Source: Stereocaulon alpinum (lineage: Eukaryota; Ascomycota; Lecanoromycetes; Lecanorales; Stereocaulaceae). Taken from it: a stretch of 34,457 nucleotides of DNA. The notes below the pieces were generated by a model that had not been told where the DNA came from, made no database searches, and was given only the letters and a program-made list of their open reading frames with translations. The stretch lies in assembly GCA_018257865.1 (NCBI GenBank), contig JAEUBA010000168.1, forward strand, positions 1 through 34,457, given 5' to 3'. The position numbers were made by a program, and so were the translations under genes. How positions within the stretch are numbered: position 1 is the stretch's first letter; every line of letters begins with the position of its first letter. Positions 13,391 through 23,970 of this stretch are shown in pieces.

Positions 13391-14130
13391 CTAATAATAA
13401 TACTATCGCTAACGCTACTAGTATATCTCCTTTCTTCGCTAATAAAGGCTTCTATCCTTATATATCTTTCTCGCCGCTAGTAGAGCCTAGCCCTTCCGCT
13501 TAGGAAAGGACGTAGGCTGCTAAGGTAAACGATATTACGGATAAAATAGTAGATATATTAGAATTTATTACGGAGTAGTCCGCTTAGAGCCGTAAGCGTA
13601 TAATAGACTAAGCGAATCGCTACTAATCTAATATATCCTATAAAGTAGGAGATTTAGTCTTCCTATTTAGTAGAAATATTACTATAGTACGGCTGAGTAA
13701 GAAGCTAGACGATAAAATACTAAGGCTATTTAAAGTTATAGAGAAAGTAGGATATTCCTACCGCCTAAAGCTCCTAGTAAGTATATAGATCTATAATATA
13801 TTCTACCCTAGCCTATTACGTAAGGCTGTAAGCGATCCCCTACTTAGATAACGCGCTAAACCGCTAGGGCTAGTAATCGTTAATAATAAAGAGGAGTAGG
13901 AACTAAATAAGATACTAGACGCCTAATAGATAGGTAAGAACCGCTAGCTATAGTTCTATATCTAGTAGAAAGACGAAGGGTAACCTAACCGTTAATAGTA
14001 TAATACGGATAGTAATAAATTTGAGAACGTAGCTAATATTGTTACGGATTTCTACTATTGCTACCTTAGAAAGCCTAGTAGTCCTAGCTAATAGGAGACT
14101 GCTTATACGTATTAGGGTCGATACTTTCTT

Positions 14131-14144
14131 AAGAGGGGGGGTGA
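14131..14144 (+). other. Gypsy-1 polypurine tract
   Basis: The purine run AAGAGGGGGGGTGA abuts the 3' LTR, which is the position of the plus-strand primer in LTR retrotransposons. It supports the LTR boundary at 14145. Confidence 0.85.
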
Positions 14145-14365
14145 TATTACGGGCTAGCCTTTCGTTAATTACTAGTCCTTTATTACTTACTAGTATTTAT
14201 ATATCTTAGCCTAAGCCTAACGCTAGGCCCCTTTAGCCTTAGCGCCTACTAAGCTGCGTCCCTAATACATTATATACACGCTCTATGTACATAGCTTTCC
14301 TTCCTTAGATTTATTCTCCTAGTCTAATAACACCCCTATAACTCGCTCTAGGCCGGCCCCTAATA
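14145..14365 (+). repeat. Gypsy-1 3' LTR (221 bp)
   Basis: Starts TATTACGGGC, where the conserved TG has become TA, and ends CCCCTAATA, followed by the target duplication ctata at 14366-14370. It keeps a few CA/TG dinucleotides (acatta, acacgc, tgtacat around 14267-14290) that the 5' LTR has lost. Confidence 0.93.
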
Positions 14366-14370
14366 CTATA

Positions 14371-14405
14371 TGATTTACCCGTAGGAGTTAAACCACCCCG
14401 TTATA
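14371..14405 (+). mobile_element. LTR of the Gypsy-2 family, right end of the split solo LTR
   Basis: The last 35 bases of the LTR that starts at 1812. They correspond to the reverse complement of 28219-28253 and are followed at 14406 by the tacta target duplication. The break between the two halves is marked by the ctata duplication made by Gypsy-1. Confidence 0.87.
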
Positions 14406-15650
14406 TACTACTTCCGCGCCTAAGGATATATTATTCTATATATTACTTCTATAGGTATTATAGTAATCTTACTACCTAGTAGCTATACCTTATATTCCTA
14501 TTTTAAGATCTTAATCAACTACGATAATACGTCTACCTATTATATTCTAGTATAGTCTAATACGGCCTAGCTGATTCGCCGTACGACTCTAATTATCTAA
14601 GATAAGGTACCTATATAGAATAAGAGTAACTTTACTATAGTAAATACTACCCTATATAATATCTATAAGAATAATAATCTATTTAGTAGTATACTAGTAA
14701 TTATAGGGGGAGACTTTATATAAACTATACTAGTAGTTCCTAAGGGTAATTATACTATATAGGTTAATATAAGCCTTCGCAGTTCCTAAATTTAGCTATA
14801 ACTTTTAATACTTAACCTTAACCGGAATATACGGCTTTACACTAGGTCTAATAATTAGGTATTCGTAAGTTAGATTACCTATATATCCTATAAACTATCT
14901 TTATATAGGTTAATATAACTACCGCTAGAAATTATAAACCTATACTAGGATATATAACTTTTTACGGAATTAATCTTTTTAACTATTAACCTTATACGTT
15001 CCTCGCTAGTACTAGATTTCTTTAAAAGTCGAGCGATCTTATCTCTATAGAATAATATAGTAGCGCTTCTAAATATAGAGATCCTTTCCTATCTACCTAG
15101 CGATATATAGTATTTTCTATCTACTAATAGTTCGTTATTAGATAGTATAATAGATAGATTAAGTCTTAAGTTTTTATAATCTCTTAAGCTGTTTAGATTC
15201 CCTTCTATATAGCTATATCTTAAGGTTAGGGCCCTAATTATATTACTACGAAATCTATACCCTAATAAAAGTATATATAATAGAATACGACTAGTTATTA
15301 TACGTCTATCCTAGTAGTATATTAAAGGTCGTCTTTTAGGAGGAAAGTAGGATAATAGGTTATACTTAATTCTAAGAATTAATCTAATTAGTAAAGATAG
15401 TAACTATCCTTAGATCCTTATATATAAGTAGTTTTTAGTTCAGCTCTATTTTATAATAACTATTAATAAGTTGTAAGGATAGTTACTATCTATTATTAGA
15501 ATTAATCTACTATTATCCTATTTTAGTTATAGGTAGCTCTATATTATACTATCCTATACTAAAGATATATAAAGACTTATAGTTCTTTTACTAACTAGTA
15601 TAGATTAGAAAATAGATAACGTTATTTATCCTAAGGTATTATTAGAAAAT
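14406..15650 (+). pseudogene. Helitron Pif1-like helicase, C-terminal part, RIP-degraded
   Basis: Continues the helicase broken at 1811. The first residues after the junction match the segment that follows Walker A in Helitron helicases. The Walker B region reads II-stop-DKVP at about 14592-14615 (IIWDEVP expected), followed by a GGDF motif near 14710. Further on there are a DYF-type motif, an IILLRNL.PNK motif near 15240, an FAMTINKSQGQ-like motif (MTINKLQGQ) near 15450-15480, and the closing LYVALSR-type motif near 15540. The order and spacing of the motifs are those of fungal Helitron helicases. Nearly every stop is TAG or TAA at an expected Gln or Trp. The reading frame ends close to 15650, where similarity to the family stops. 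Confidence 0.85.
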
Positions 15651-15889
15651 TAATATTATAAATTATTATAATTATACTAGAGAAGGCCTGTAAAAATCCA
15701 GATTTTTACTAAGATATAATTTACCTCTATTATCTAGTACTTATAGTAGAAGTCTAATATTATTTATAAGGTAATAGATTACCGTAGAAACAGCTATATC
15801 TCGCTTATTTTATACTCGATTTAGATAATTTAAGCGGGGTTAGAAAGCTCTCTATTTATGATTTATTTTATATATAAAGTATTAAGCTC

Positions 15890-16851
15890 CTAACACGCCT
15901 AACCCTATCACTAGAAAAGGAAGAATGGGCCCTGTAGGAGCTTGAGGCGAAGGATTGGGATCAAGCGGTAACGGCGATAAGGAGGAAGGCATATTGGTAT
16001 AACCCAAAAACGGATGTCGAGGAGTATTAAGACGTAGGCGTCCTAGCTAAGAAGATATAAGGCTAGGTAACAGCGAAGTAGATCGAGCGGTGGGAGGTAT
16101 ATAAGGATACTATCCCCAAGCACTCTTATACACCCGTATAGAATAAACCGTTATTTAGAGAAAGGTATAACTACTACCTAAAGCTTAGGAAGGCAGAAAG
16201 CTTGATGGCAGTCTAACTCTAAAGTAGGAAGAATAGGTTTAACTACTTCCTTTATAAGGCGAGGGTGCTAGGGGTCCGTAGTGCCCGCTGTAGTTATAGA
16301 TAGAGGAATTAGGATACGAAGTATATTCTCCTATACTGCCTAGAGCTTAGCGATACTTGAAGGGAGCTTATTAAAGAGGTAGAGACTTATAATATTAGGA
16401 CTATACTAGCTGAGGTTACTAGTATAAGAGCGGCTGTAAGATAGCTGGTTAGGTTAGGATTCCTAACGTAGTATCGACTTACTAGGGAATAGCTCTCCTA
16501 GTCTAAACTCCCTATTAGAGTAGAACCGGCAATAAAAACCCTAAAGATAAAGAAGCCTAAGCGTAAGTAGAAGCTAAAGGCGGCGGAGCTGCTGGAGTAT
16601 TACAGGGCCTATTAGGGTAACGGAGATTATCGTTACCGGTGTTATAGAGCCTAGCGGCGAGGTCGGATAGGCGGAGCAGAACGATAAGTAAGCTGATAAG
16701 CGAAAGTTTTTAGCCAGAAGGGGTGACTCTAGAAAGGTTTCTTTCGCGTCTAGAGGGCCTTTAACCCCCCTAGATTTCCTAATAATATAAGAGAACACCC
16801 TTATTAGTATATATAGATACTAGAATAGGCGTATAAATCAATCAATCAATC
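15890..16851 (+). mobile_element. LINE-B: 5'-truncated Tad1-like LINE, less RIP-mutated
   Basis: A 962-bp 3' fragment of the same LINE family, flanked by the 13-bp duplication aagtattaagctc at 15877-15889 and 16852-16864. It matches the end of LINE-C (about 22174-23130) and the complement of LINE-A (3615 to about 4570). It ends in four ATCA-type repeats (aaatcaatcaatcaatcaa). The truncation is the usual incomplete reverse transcription. It retains many CA and TG dinucleotides (atgggccctg, gattgggatcaag, cccaaaaacggatg) and has clearly fewer RIP changes than copies A and C. Confidence 0.92.
15895..16640 (+). pseudogene. LINE-B ORF2 C-terminal remnant
   Basis: The C-terminal end of the LINE reverse transcriptase protein, downstream of the catalytic core. 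It begins within a charged segment (ITREKEEWA-like) and carries the Cys-rich motif at about 16270-16330. There the codons for the first Cys/His positions are better preserved than in LINE-C (cgc tgt agt tat). Stops interrupt it, and there is no promoter or start. It cannot encode an active protein. Confidence 0.75.
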
Positions 16852-17829
16852 AAGTATTAAGCTCTAACTTTATTATATCTAAAGTTATTAAAATAGTAAG
16901 ATTTTAATACTCGCGCGCTTAGCTATTTCTTAGGTCTAGGATTAGCAAGTACTAAGCTTAAGCCGTAAGATATTATAATAACACTTCTTTTACTTATAAC
17001 TATTATATAAATAGGCTGATTCTAAAAATTATTAATACGCAAGCAAGCTAATAATTAACTCTAAAATTTATAAAATTATCTCGATATTATATAACGTATA
17101 TAGCGCGGGGTATTATTACGAAGAAGTTATAATATAGATTTAACTTAGTAGTTGAAGGCGCTAGGCTGAGATAGGAAATTAGGGGACTTATCTTAAGATA
17201 TATTAGATCGCTTAGTACGGATAATCTTTAGGGTCCTAATTACCGATTTTCTATTATAGTAAGAAAGATTAGGTTTTTATATTAGAAAGGTACTATTCTA
17301 TAAAGATCTTTTTATATCCTACTTATATCCTATTTAGGTTTTATTCGAACCTTTATAGTTATATATAGATCTATACTACGCCCTACTATCCGCCCCTAAC
17401 TTAGCTTTACTATCCTTATCTATATTATCCTATCCCTCTTTATATAGATCTATAAGACGCCCGTATATTTTAGTAAGCTCCTAGTACTTTTCCTTAAGGC
17501 CGGCGTATATCTCTTTTTTAGATATATTACTAATCTTAACCTTTTTACGCAGACCTATATAGATTAGTATAGAACTAAATAGGATTATAAGGGAATATAT
17601 TATTAAAGTCTAATATATCTTTCTTAGTAGCCGTCTTAACTTTTTCTATATTAATTAGTATAATTACTATATAAATCGATAATTCCCCTACATAGTAATA
17701 TTAACTAGGAACTAAGGAGCCGATCTAATAGCGACGATAACAAGCACGACGGGCGAGCAGGCCTACTAGGCTAGACGAGCGATCATATTAGGTTACGAAC
17801 CTAGCAAAATAACACAAGATAGGGGGGGA

Positions 17830-19350
17830 GGAGAGAAGGGAGGTATTAGTAGTAAAGGTAGATAAGGAACGCGTCCTAACGCGATAATAAGGCGATAGCG
17901 ATAATAGTAGAAACCTACTAAAGATCTATAAGGCCCTTAAGGTAGGGAAAGAATTAAAGAAAGAATATAGTATATAAAGGCTATAGAATAGGCGCTACTA
18001 AAGTTTATAGAGAAGGTCTAGGGGATACTATAAGCAAATATAAATAAGACTATATAAGGCTTCTTCTAAAATATAGTAGAAAGGATTATAGAGTATATAT
18101 AGGAGAATACCGCTAAAAGATACGCTGCGAAGGAGTACCGCAGCTAACTAACGTATAAAGACTACTTAACTAGAAGGGTAAATAACAGCTAGGCGGATAT
18201 AGCCTATATAGCCTAAAGGGGCTAAAATACTATCTACCTAGCTATACCTAAGGTAGAAGATATTAAGAAAGCGAAGTAGGTAATAGTTAGGATTAATAAT
18301 ACTAGCGAAAAGATATAAATAGCTATAGCAACTCTTCCCTAACTAGTATAAATATTTAGGGGAGTAGGGGGAGTAGCTAGGGAGATTATTATAGTAAGGA
18401 GGATTATAGGGGGGGATATTATTCTCTAGATAGCCTTAGTAAAGGCTAGGGAGGAGTTAGAGAAGGATAATAGGTAGGTAAGGAGACTCTATAGGTTAGT
18501 AAAAGTCCTCTAGAAGATAGTAATAGTAGCGATCTATAGAGTAGAAAAGATAATAGATATAAAGGACTAATAGGGGATCTTTAAAACCCTAAGAAAAGAT
18601 AATAGGAAGCTCTACTTAGAGTTAGAGATAATAAAGGCTAAATAGCCTATATTTACGTCGAAGCTAAATATACTTAGGAGGGAGAAGAGATTCTCTATAC
18701 TAATAATTAAGGTCCTAAGCTTAGAGGCGGCGAACCGGCTTATTATAGAGGGGATAGTAGTAGAGAATAGCCTCCTCTTCTATAATTACTAAGAGAGAGA
18801 AGCCGCCCCTAAGTAATACTTTAACTACTATAGGTATAGATATATTACTAAGGCGTATAAATACCCTACCTGCTATAGGATATACGCCTAAAACTATATA
18901 ACTAATAATTATATAGAAAGAGCTAGTAGCAAGCCTAAGTATATAGTATATAAAGGGGAGTACTTAGTATAAAGTAAAACCTACTTAATCTAATAGAAGG
19001 AGAATACTAAGGCTAAGTAGAGAATTAAGTATAAGCTAAAATACTTTAAAGAGACCTTAAAGTAATACTTAGTAGGGCCTACGCCGGCGATACTAGGAAG
19101 GACTAGCTTAGAAGGGTAGTATAAAGTAATCTCTAAAGGGAAGAGGAAGGCCTTAGAGGATATAATAGATAAGCCCTAAAAAGGAACTAGGGAGGTAGTA
19201 AAGAGGGGATAACTAATAACCCTCTCTAAAGTAGAATAAGGGTAATAGCTCCTATTTATAGAGAGGATTAGTCCGATAAATACCCTTAAGTAGACTTTAG
19301 GAGTAGTAAAGACTACTAAGACTACCTAAATATAGGAGAACGTCTAAGCG
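17830..19350 (+). pseudogene. LINE-C ORF1 remnant (RNA-binding, zinc knuckles)
   Basis: ORF1 of LINEs coats the element RNA. Here a long charged region, about 18100-18750, precedes a block at 18817-18985. Its spacing is that of two to three CCHC knuckles: Y-F-N-Y-Y-R-Y-R-Y-I for CxxC...H, then a second and third cluster, with every Cys and most His turned into Tyr by G to A or C to T change. A purine-rich leader (aagatagggggggaggagag, from 17817) precedes it. Many Gln/Trp-position stops make it a dead gene. Confidence 0.75.
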
Positions 19351-22300
19351 GCTCTTACCTAATAAGGAATACACCCTGCCTAAAAATACTATAGTATAAT
19401 ATATAGAGGAAGAAGGATACAGTGATAGCACTACTTCTTAAAAATAAAGATATAAAAGATATAGATGTATTAGCGATTTAAAAGCCGGCACATAACCTAA
19501 TAAATAGAACCTTATATAATATAAGTATAAGTAGGTTCTACCTAGCCTATAGGGGAGACCTAGAGGCTAGAATATACTTCTACGTAAATAAAAGGATAGA
19601 TCCTAACGACTAGGGGGTAGAGTACTAGGAGGGCGACTTATACTTATTATAGATCTAGACTAAGAGAACCTAAAATAACGCTAATACTAAGGACGAAAAT
19701 ACTAAGGAGCTGATAGTAGAGAGGGTATAGGTATATAATATCTATAACCCTTCGCTAATAAGCTATATATTAGTAGATAGCCCTATAACTATCCTAAGGC
19801 TAAAGGAGGCCTTAGAAAGCGAAGGCGAATATATTATAGTAGAGGATTTTAACCTATACTACCCCTAATAGAATAACTTAGGACGAGCTATATACTATAC
19901 GATAGTAGATAGGCTACTAGAAGTAGTAGGAGAGAAGGGGATAGTCCTTAGACTACTAGAGAAGTTGGTTATATAGTAAAGTAGGGGCTTAGAGAGCGCT
20001 ATTAACCTTATATTCCTAACTAAAGGCGCGTATAATACGATAGCGAAGTGCGGAGTAAGAGAAGACCTTAATATAGGGTTAGATTATATACTAATTATAA
20101 TAGAGCTAGAATAGACCTAAAGCGAGCGCTAGGTATACTAGAAGAGAGCTTAGAAAAGGATAGAGACGGAGGCGACCAGCGAGGAGATCCGGAAATATAT
20201 AAGGATCCTAAATAGGGTTATAGGCAGATACTTATTAGACTTAGAGGAAGTAATTAACCTATATATTAATAAGCTTATAGCTGCGCTATAGGAGGTGGTA
20301 GAGAATACTATCCTATTTAAGGAACCCTACGCCGGAGCTAAACTATACTAGAACGGGGTATATATAAGAGTTACTAAGGCGTTATAGGCAGCGCTTAAGG
20401 CCTACCGCTATAGCAGAAATATATAGACTAAGGAGGCTCTCCGCTAAACTAAAAGGAAAAAGGTTACTATCCTATAAAAGACTAGGATAATAGCTTTCCG
20501 AAAGGGGGTCTATAGAGTATTACTAAAGCTAGGAGGAGTATAGTAACTTACTAAGTAGGGAAGGGAGAGGAGTATATACCTTAAAGAGCTACTATAATTC
20601 CCAGCTATTAAAGACGGGAACAGGAATAAAGCGATAGACTTTAAAGGGAAGATAGAGGCCTTAAGAAGGGTCCTCTTCCCGCCCCTACCCCTAATAGACT
20701 TAACGGATATTAAGGGGGCTAATTACCTAAAGCCTATTATAATAGATAGCGAGATTACTATAAAGGAGGTAAGGGATACGATTTAGCACCTAGTAGCGGA
20801 TAAGGCCCTAAGGATTTTAGGGATCCTAAATAAGTTCCTAAGAGCGGTGTATATAGAAATAGGGGAGACCTTTTAAAGGGTATTTTAAGTATACCTAGAT
20901 TATAGATACTACCTAAAGAAGTTCCGCGAAGTAAATATAGTAATACTAAAGAAGCTAAAAAAGACTAATTACTCTAAGCCTAAGGCCTATCGACCTATTA
21001 TACTACTAGACATACTTAGGAAAGTATTAGAGATAGTAATAGTAAAACGACTTAGTAGAATAGCCGAAGTAAATCACCTACTCCTAAAATACTAGATAGG
21101 AGGTAGGAAGAGATATTTAATAAAAATAGCCCTAGAGACTATTATAGACTTAATCTATATAATATAGAACTAAGGTAAGGATAACGTAGCGAGTTTACTA
21201 TTACTAAATATAGTAGGAGTATTCGATAATATATCCTATAAAAGGCTGCTCTATAACTTAAGGATAAAAGGAATCCCTAAGGGGATTATCTAGTAGACTG
21301 CGAGCTTCCTTAAGGATAGAGCGATATTAATAACCCTAAGGGATAGGACTAGTTTAGTTAAGGCGGTAGAAACGGGGATCCTATAAGGATTACTAATATT
21401 ACTAATCCTATTCCTCTTCTTTAATACGCTACTAATTAAAGTATACTTAAAGGCAAAGATCCTAGTATAAGTAGGAGGATTCGTAGATAATATATACCTA
21501 CTAGTATATAGTAAGATAACGGAAATAAACTATAGATAGCTAGAATAGGCCTATAAGCTCTGCTAAACGTAGGCGAAAATATATAGGGCGACGTTCGCGC
21601 CCTAGAAGTACGAACTAGTATATCTATCGCACGCCCCTAAAAGGTTTAATATAAAGGAGACGGTATAATTTAGTAACGTAGAGGTTAAGCTAGAAGCGAG
21701 TATTAGGGTCTTAGGGCTATATATTAATACCAAACTCCGCTAGGGCCTATATATAGCGTAGGTAAAGGCAAAGGCCGCTACTTAAGCCTAGGCGATTAAG
21801 TGCCTAGTAGGATTAACTTAGGGAGCTACGTTTAAGAAGTATAGGAAGGTATATAGTATAGCGGTAAGGCCTATACTTATATTCGCTGCTCCGATATAGT
21901 ATACCCCTACCGGGGGGCGGGGAGCCGTAGAAAAGCACATTAAGACGCTCGCGATAATATAGAACGACTACCTATAGATAATACTTAGAGTATATAAGGT
22001 AATACCGGTCTAAGTCCTAAAAGCGGAAGTAGTTATTATACCTATCTAAACCTATCTAGACGCCCTAGTTATAAGATACTAGGTACTAAGGGGAGTATAC
22101 CCCTTAATAATCAAAGGTAACCGCTTAATCTATAGGAGACTATAGGGAAGGAGAGGAAAGGCGCGCCTAATACGCCTAACCCTATTACTAGAAAAAGAAG
22201 AATAGGCCCTGTAGGAGCTTAAGGCGAAGGATTAGGATTAAGCGGTAATAGTAATAAGGAGGAAGGTATATTAGTATAACCTAAAAACGGATATTAAGGA

Positions 22301-22900
22301 GTATTAAGACGTAGGCGTCCTAGCTAAGAAGATATAAGGCTAGGTAATAGCGAAGTAGATTAAGTAGTAGGAGGTATATAAGGATACTATCCCTAAGCAC
22401 TCTTATATACCTATATAGAATAAACTATTATTCGGAGAAAGGTATAACTACTACCTAAAGCTTAGGAAGGCAGAAAGCTCGATAGCAGTCTAACTCTAAA
22501 GTAGGAAGAATAGGTTTAACTACTTCCTTTATAAGGCGAAAGTACTAGGGGTCTATAGTACCCACTGTAGTTATAGATAGAGGAATTAGGATATAAAGTA
22601 TATTCTCCTATACTACCTAAAGCTTAGCGATACTTAAAGGGAGCTTATTAAAGAGGTAGAGACTTATAATATTAGGACTATACTAGCTGAGGTTACTGGT
22701 ATAAGAGCGGCTATAAGATAACTAGTTAGGTTAGGATTTCTAATATAGTATCGACTTACTAAGGAATAGCTCTCCCAGTCTAAACTCCCTATTAGAGTAG
22801 AACTAGTAATAAAAACCCTAAAGATAAAGAAGCCTAAGTGTAAGTAGAAGCTAAAGGCGGCGGAGCTACTAGAGTGTTATAGGGCCTATTAGGGTAACGG
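19350..22900 (+). pseudogene. LINE-C ORF2 remnant: EEP endonuclease and reverse transcriptase
   Basis: ORF2 nicks the target and primes reverse transcription there. An endonuclease/exonuclease/phosphatase domain comes first (about 19390-20110), with the DFN motif at 19845-19853 followed by YYP (HHP before RIP) and a late GLDYI motif where SDH is usual. RT covers about 20740-21560, including a YRPI-type motif near 20990, a DI motif near 21225, and the catalytic FVDN at 21480-21491 (FVDD before RIP). A post-RT helical region and a Cys/His motif (THCSYR...) at about 22558-22620 close the protein. I found no RNase H signature between RT and the Cys motif, although some Tad1 elements have one. Confidence 0.85.
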
Positions 22901-23112
22901 AGATTATTATTACTAGTATTATAGAGCTTAGCGGTGAGGTTAGATAGGCGGAGTAGAATAATAAGTAAGCTAATAAGCGAAAGTTTTTAGCTAGAAGGGG
23001 TAACTCTAGAAAGGTTTCTTTCGCGTCTAGAGGGCCTTTAACCCCCCTAGATTTCCTAATAATATAAGAGAACACCCTTATTAGTATATATAGATACTAG
23101 AATAGGCGTATA

Positions 23113-23130
23113 AATCAATTAATCAATTAA
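23113..23130 (+). repeat. LINE-C 3' short-repeat tail
   Basis: AATCAATTAATCAATTAA directly before the duplication at 23131. It is the same tail as LINE-B (ATCA repeats), with some CA turned to TA. Confidence 0.88.
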
Positions 23131-23569
23131 TACTATATAAATCTAAGCTAAATTTATACTAACCTAAGATAAAGTTATATTAACTAATACCGTCGCTAGA
23201 TACTAAATAATTAGTATATATTCTATCCTAAAACCGCGGGTCGCTGCGATAGGATATAAAGGAACTAAGCTTTTTTATATAGAGAACGTACGCTTTATTA
23301 CTATTATAGTATATACTTATACAACTCTATAATAAGACGCCTTTAATAGTATATAGACGGTTTAAGTTCTTACCGGTTAGTATAAAACCGTACCGGAACG
23401 TATAGGATATATATAGACTAGGTTTTTATTTATATATATAATAACTTTATTAGTAGTAGGTATTACTACGACTTCTATAGTTTTATACGGAACTTTTTCG
23501 AGACTATTTACGAACTATTCGGTCTTAATTAGGATATCTAATTTCTTAGTCTTACCGTCCCCGTAAAAG

Positions 23570-23702
23570 TATAAGGGGTAGATACGCTATAAGGGCCCTA
23601 ATAGGGGGGCTTCTAGGTATTAGACCTGATATCCTTAACTTTTACCTCTTCTAGGTAGTAGAGGGGTAGGGCTTTAGCCTAGAGTCTAACCTACTCCTTA
23701 TA
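23570..23702 (+). repeat. TRIM 5' LTR (133 bp)
   Basis: Equal in length to 24097-24229 and differing mostly by C/T and G/A. Its end has been changed from ACA to ATA. The next bases (attatatcaggtccgata) occupy the primer-binding-site position, but RIP prevents assigning the primer tRNA. Confidence 0.87.
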
Positions 23703-23721
23703 ATTATATCAGGTCCGATAC

Positions 23722-23788
23722 TCCGTTAGTTAATCGCCTAGGCGCCTTAGCGTATAAGGTTAGGGGTTCGACTCCTAGAGGGGCACTG
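23722..23788 (+). other. tRNA-like segment with Pol III B-box in the TRIM interior
   Basis: The sequence ggttcgactcc at 23765-23775 fits the B-box consensus exactly. An A-box-like tagttaatcgc lies at 23727-23737. A five-pair stem with a seven-base loop (23744-23760) sits between them, where an anticodon arm would be, and the T-stem can be drawn in one register. The acceptor stem pairs poorly, the variable region is missing and the loop lacks U33, so this is not a working tRNA. It may be a tRNA-derived piece or a chance match. Confidence 0.35.
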
Positions 23789-23790
23789 AA

Positions 23791-23970
23791 TATCGCGTAA
23801 GTAACCGCGCTGATTAGCTAGCTTAGAGGCACCCTGGTAAGGGCCTCAACTAGGTATAGTATCGCGCAAGTAACCGCGCTGATTAGCCAGCTTAGAGGCA
23901 CCCTGGTAAGGGCCTTAACTGGGTATGGTATAGCCAGCTTAGAGGCGCCCTGCGGGGGCTTTAACTAGGC
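23791..23970 (+). repeat. Tandem 69-bp repeats inside the TRIM
   Basis: Two full units start at tatcgcg (23791 and 23860) and contain accgcgctgattagc and cttagaggcaccctggtaag. A third, shortened unit (about 23929-23970) lacks the tcgcgcaagtaaccgcgctgat part. The repeats keep CA and TG dinucleotides and are much less RIP-mutated than the flanks. Confidence 0.85.

Larger units (their letters stand above)
9500..14100 (+). pseudogene. Gypsy-1 pol remnant: protease, RT, RNase H, integrase, chromodomain
   Basis: The polyprotein that copies and integrates the element. A protease-like region lies at about 9600-9920. RT follows from about 10320, with the catalytic box YLDN-ILIYS at 10827-10853 (YLDD expected; the second Asp is Asn by G to A). 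RNase H is at about 11240-11600. The integrase core shows the D,D,E triad at 12204 (in DFI.GLP), 12393 and 12483 (in FHLET). The integrase is interrupted by a 0.8-kb insert at 12605-13390 and resumes with the ATSISPFF-type segment. A chromodomain-like ELDEILDA segment lies at about 13890-13990. Many TAG/TAA codons make it a pseudogene. Confidence 0.88.
2134..14365 (+). mobile_element. Gypsy-1: complete Ty3/Gypsy chromovirus, RIP-mutated, with nested inserts
   Basis: An LTR retrotransposon with two 221-bp LTRs (2134-2354 and 14145-14365) and a 5-bp duplication ctata at 2129-2133 and 14366-14370. A polypurine tract lies directly before the 3' LTR. The internal domain order is gag, protease, RT, RNase H, integrase, chromodomain, which places it among the chromoviruses. 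Removing the LINE (3615-9033), one 13-bp duplication and the roughly 0.8-kb integrase insert leaves about 6.0 kb, a normal length. All frames are riddled with RIP-type stops. It inserted into an existing solo LTR, so it is younger than the LTR and the Helitron but older than the LINE inside it. Confidence 0.93.
1..17164 (+). mobile_element. Helitron copy 1, 5' end off-window, split by nested insertions
   Basis: A plus-strand rolling-circle transposon. Its RepHel protein can be followed through 1-1811, resumes at 14406 and runs to about 15650, and a noncoding 3' region extends to about 17164. The helicase reads on in register when the intervening 1812-14405 block and one copy of the tacta duplication are removed. 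The 5' end lies left of the window; the homologous 5' part is seen in copy 2 (26237-28218). The sequence is saturated with CpA to TpA changes, so the element is dead. The exact 3' terminus is uncertain: CTAG at 17161-17164 is a candidate because homology to the 12605-13390 fragment stops there, but the next base is G and not the usual T. The identification of the family is firm; the boundary is inferred. Confidence 0.82.
15651..17164 (+). other. Helitron 3' noncoding region, containing a LINE insertion
   Basis: Noncoding sequence between the end of the helicase frame and the inferred Helitron terminus, interrupted by the LINE at 15890-16851 and its 13-bp duplication. Sequence from about 15791 to 15889 and from 16865 to 17164 is colinear, in inverted orientation, with 12680-13350. 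Shared landmarks include ctatatctcgctta near 15794, aaagctctctatttat near 15844, and acttataactattat near 16990. The shared part probably represents the 3' end needed in cis for transposition. No gene is seen. Confidence 0.6.
17678..23130 (+). mobile_element. LINE-C: full-length Tad1-like non-LTR retrotransposon
   Basis: A plus-strand LINE of 5,453 bp with a 13-bp duplication tactatataaatc at 17665-17677 and 23131-23143. It ends in aaatcaattaatcaattaa, the partly RIP-mutated (ATCA)n tail. The two-ORF layout (zinc-knuckle ORF1; endonuclease plus RT ORF2) fits the Tad1 group of fungal LINEs. It is heavily mutated; CA and TG are almost gone. Confidence 0.93.

Noticed and set aside
16574..16798. 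Minus-strand open frame of 74 codons, same peptide family
   Set aside because: Antisense shadow of the LINE-B 3' end. Its conservation reflects repeat copies, not selection on a peptide.
1..17164. Alternative genetic code or stop-codon readthrough to explain TAG/TAA-rich frames
   Set aside because: The stops coincide with CA/TG depletion and with His to Tyr, Cys to Tyr and Asp to Asn changes at catalytic sites, and the unmutated kinase uses the standard code. RIP explains all of this.
17165..17677. A promoter or regulatory region
   Set aside because: No motif stood out; the minus-strand frame is a better explanation of this stretch.
22869..23075. Minus-strand open frame of 68 codons, same peptide family
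   Set aside because: Antisense shadow of the LINE-C 3' end, as for the other two copies.
23722..23788. A functional tRNA gene
   Set aside because: B-box and one arm look right, but the acceptor stem pairs badly, there is no variable region and the loop lacks U33.
23791..23970. CRISPR-like spaced repeats
   Set aside because: The repeats are contiguous 69-bp units without spacers, in a eukaryotic transposon.
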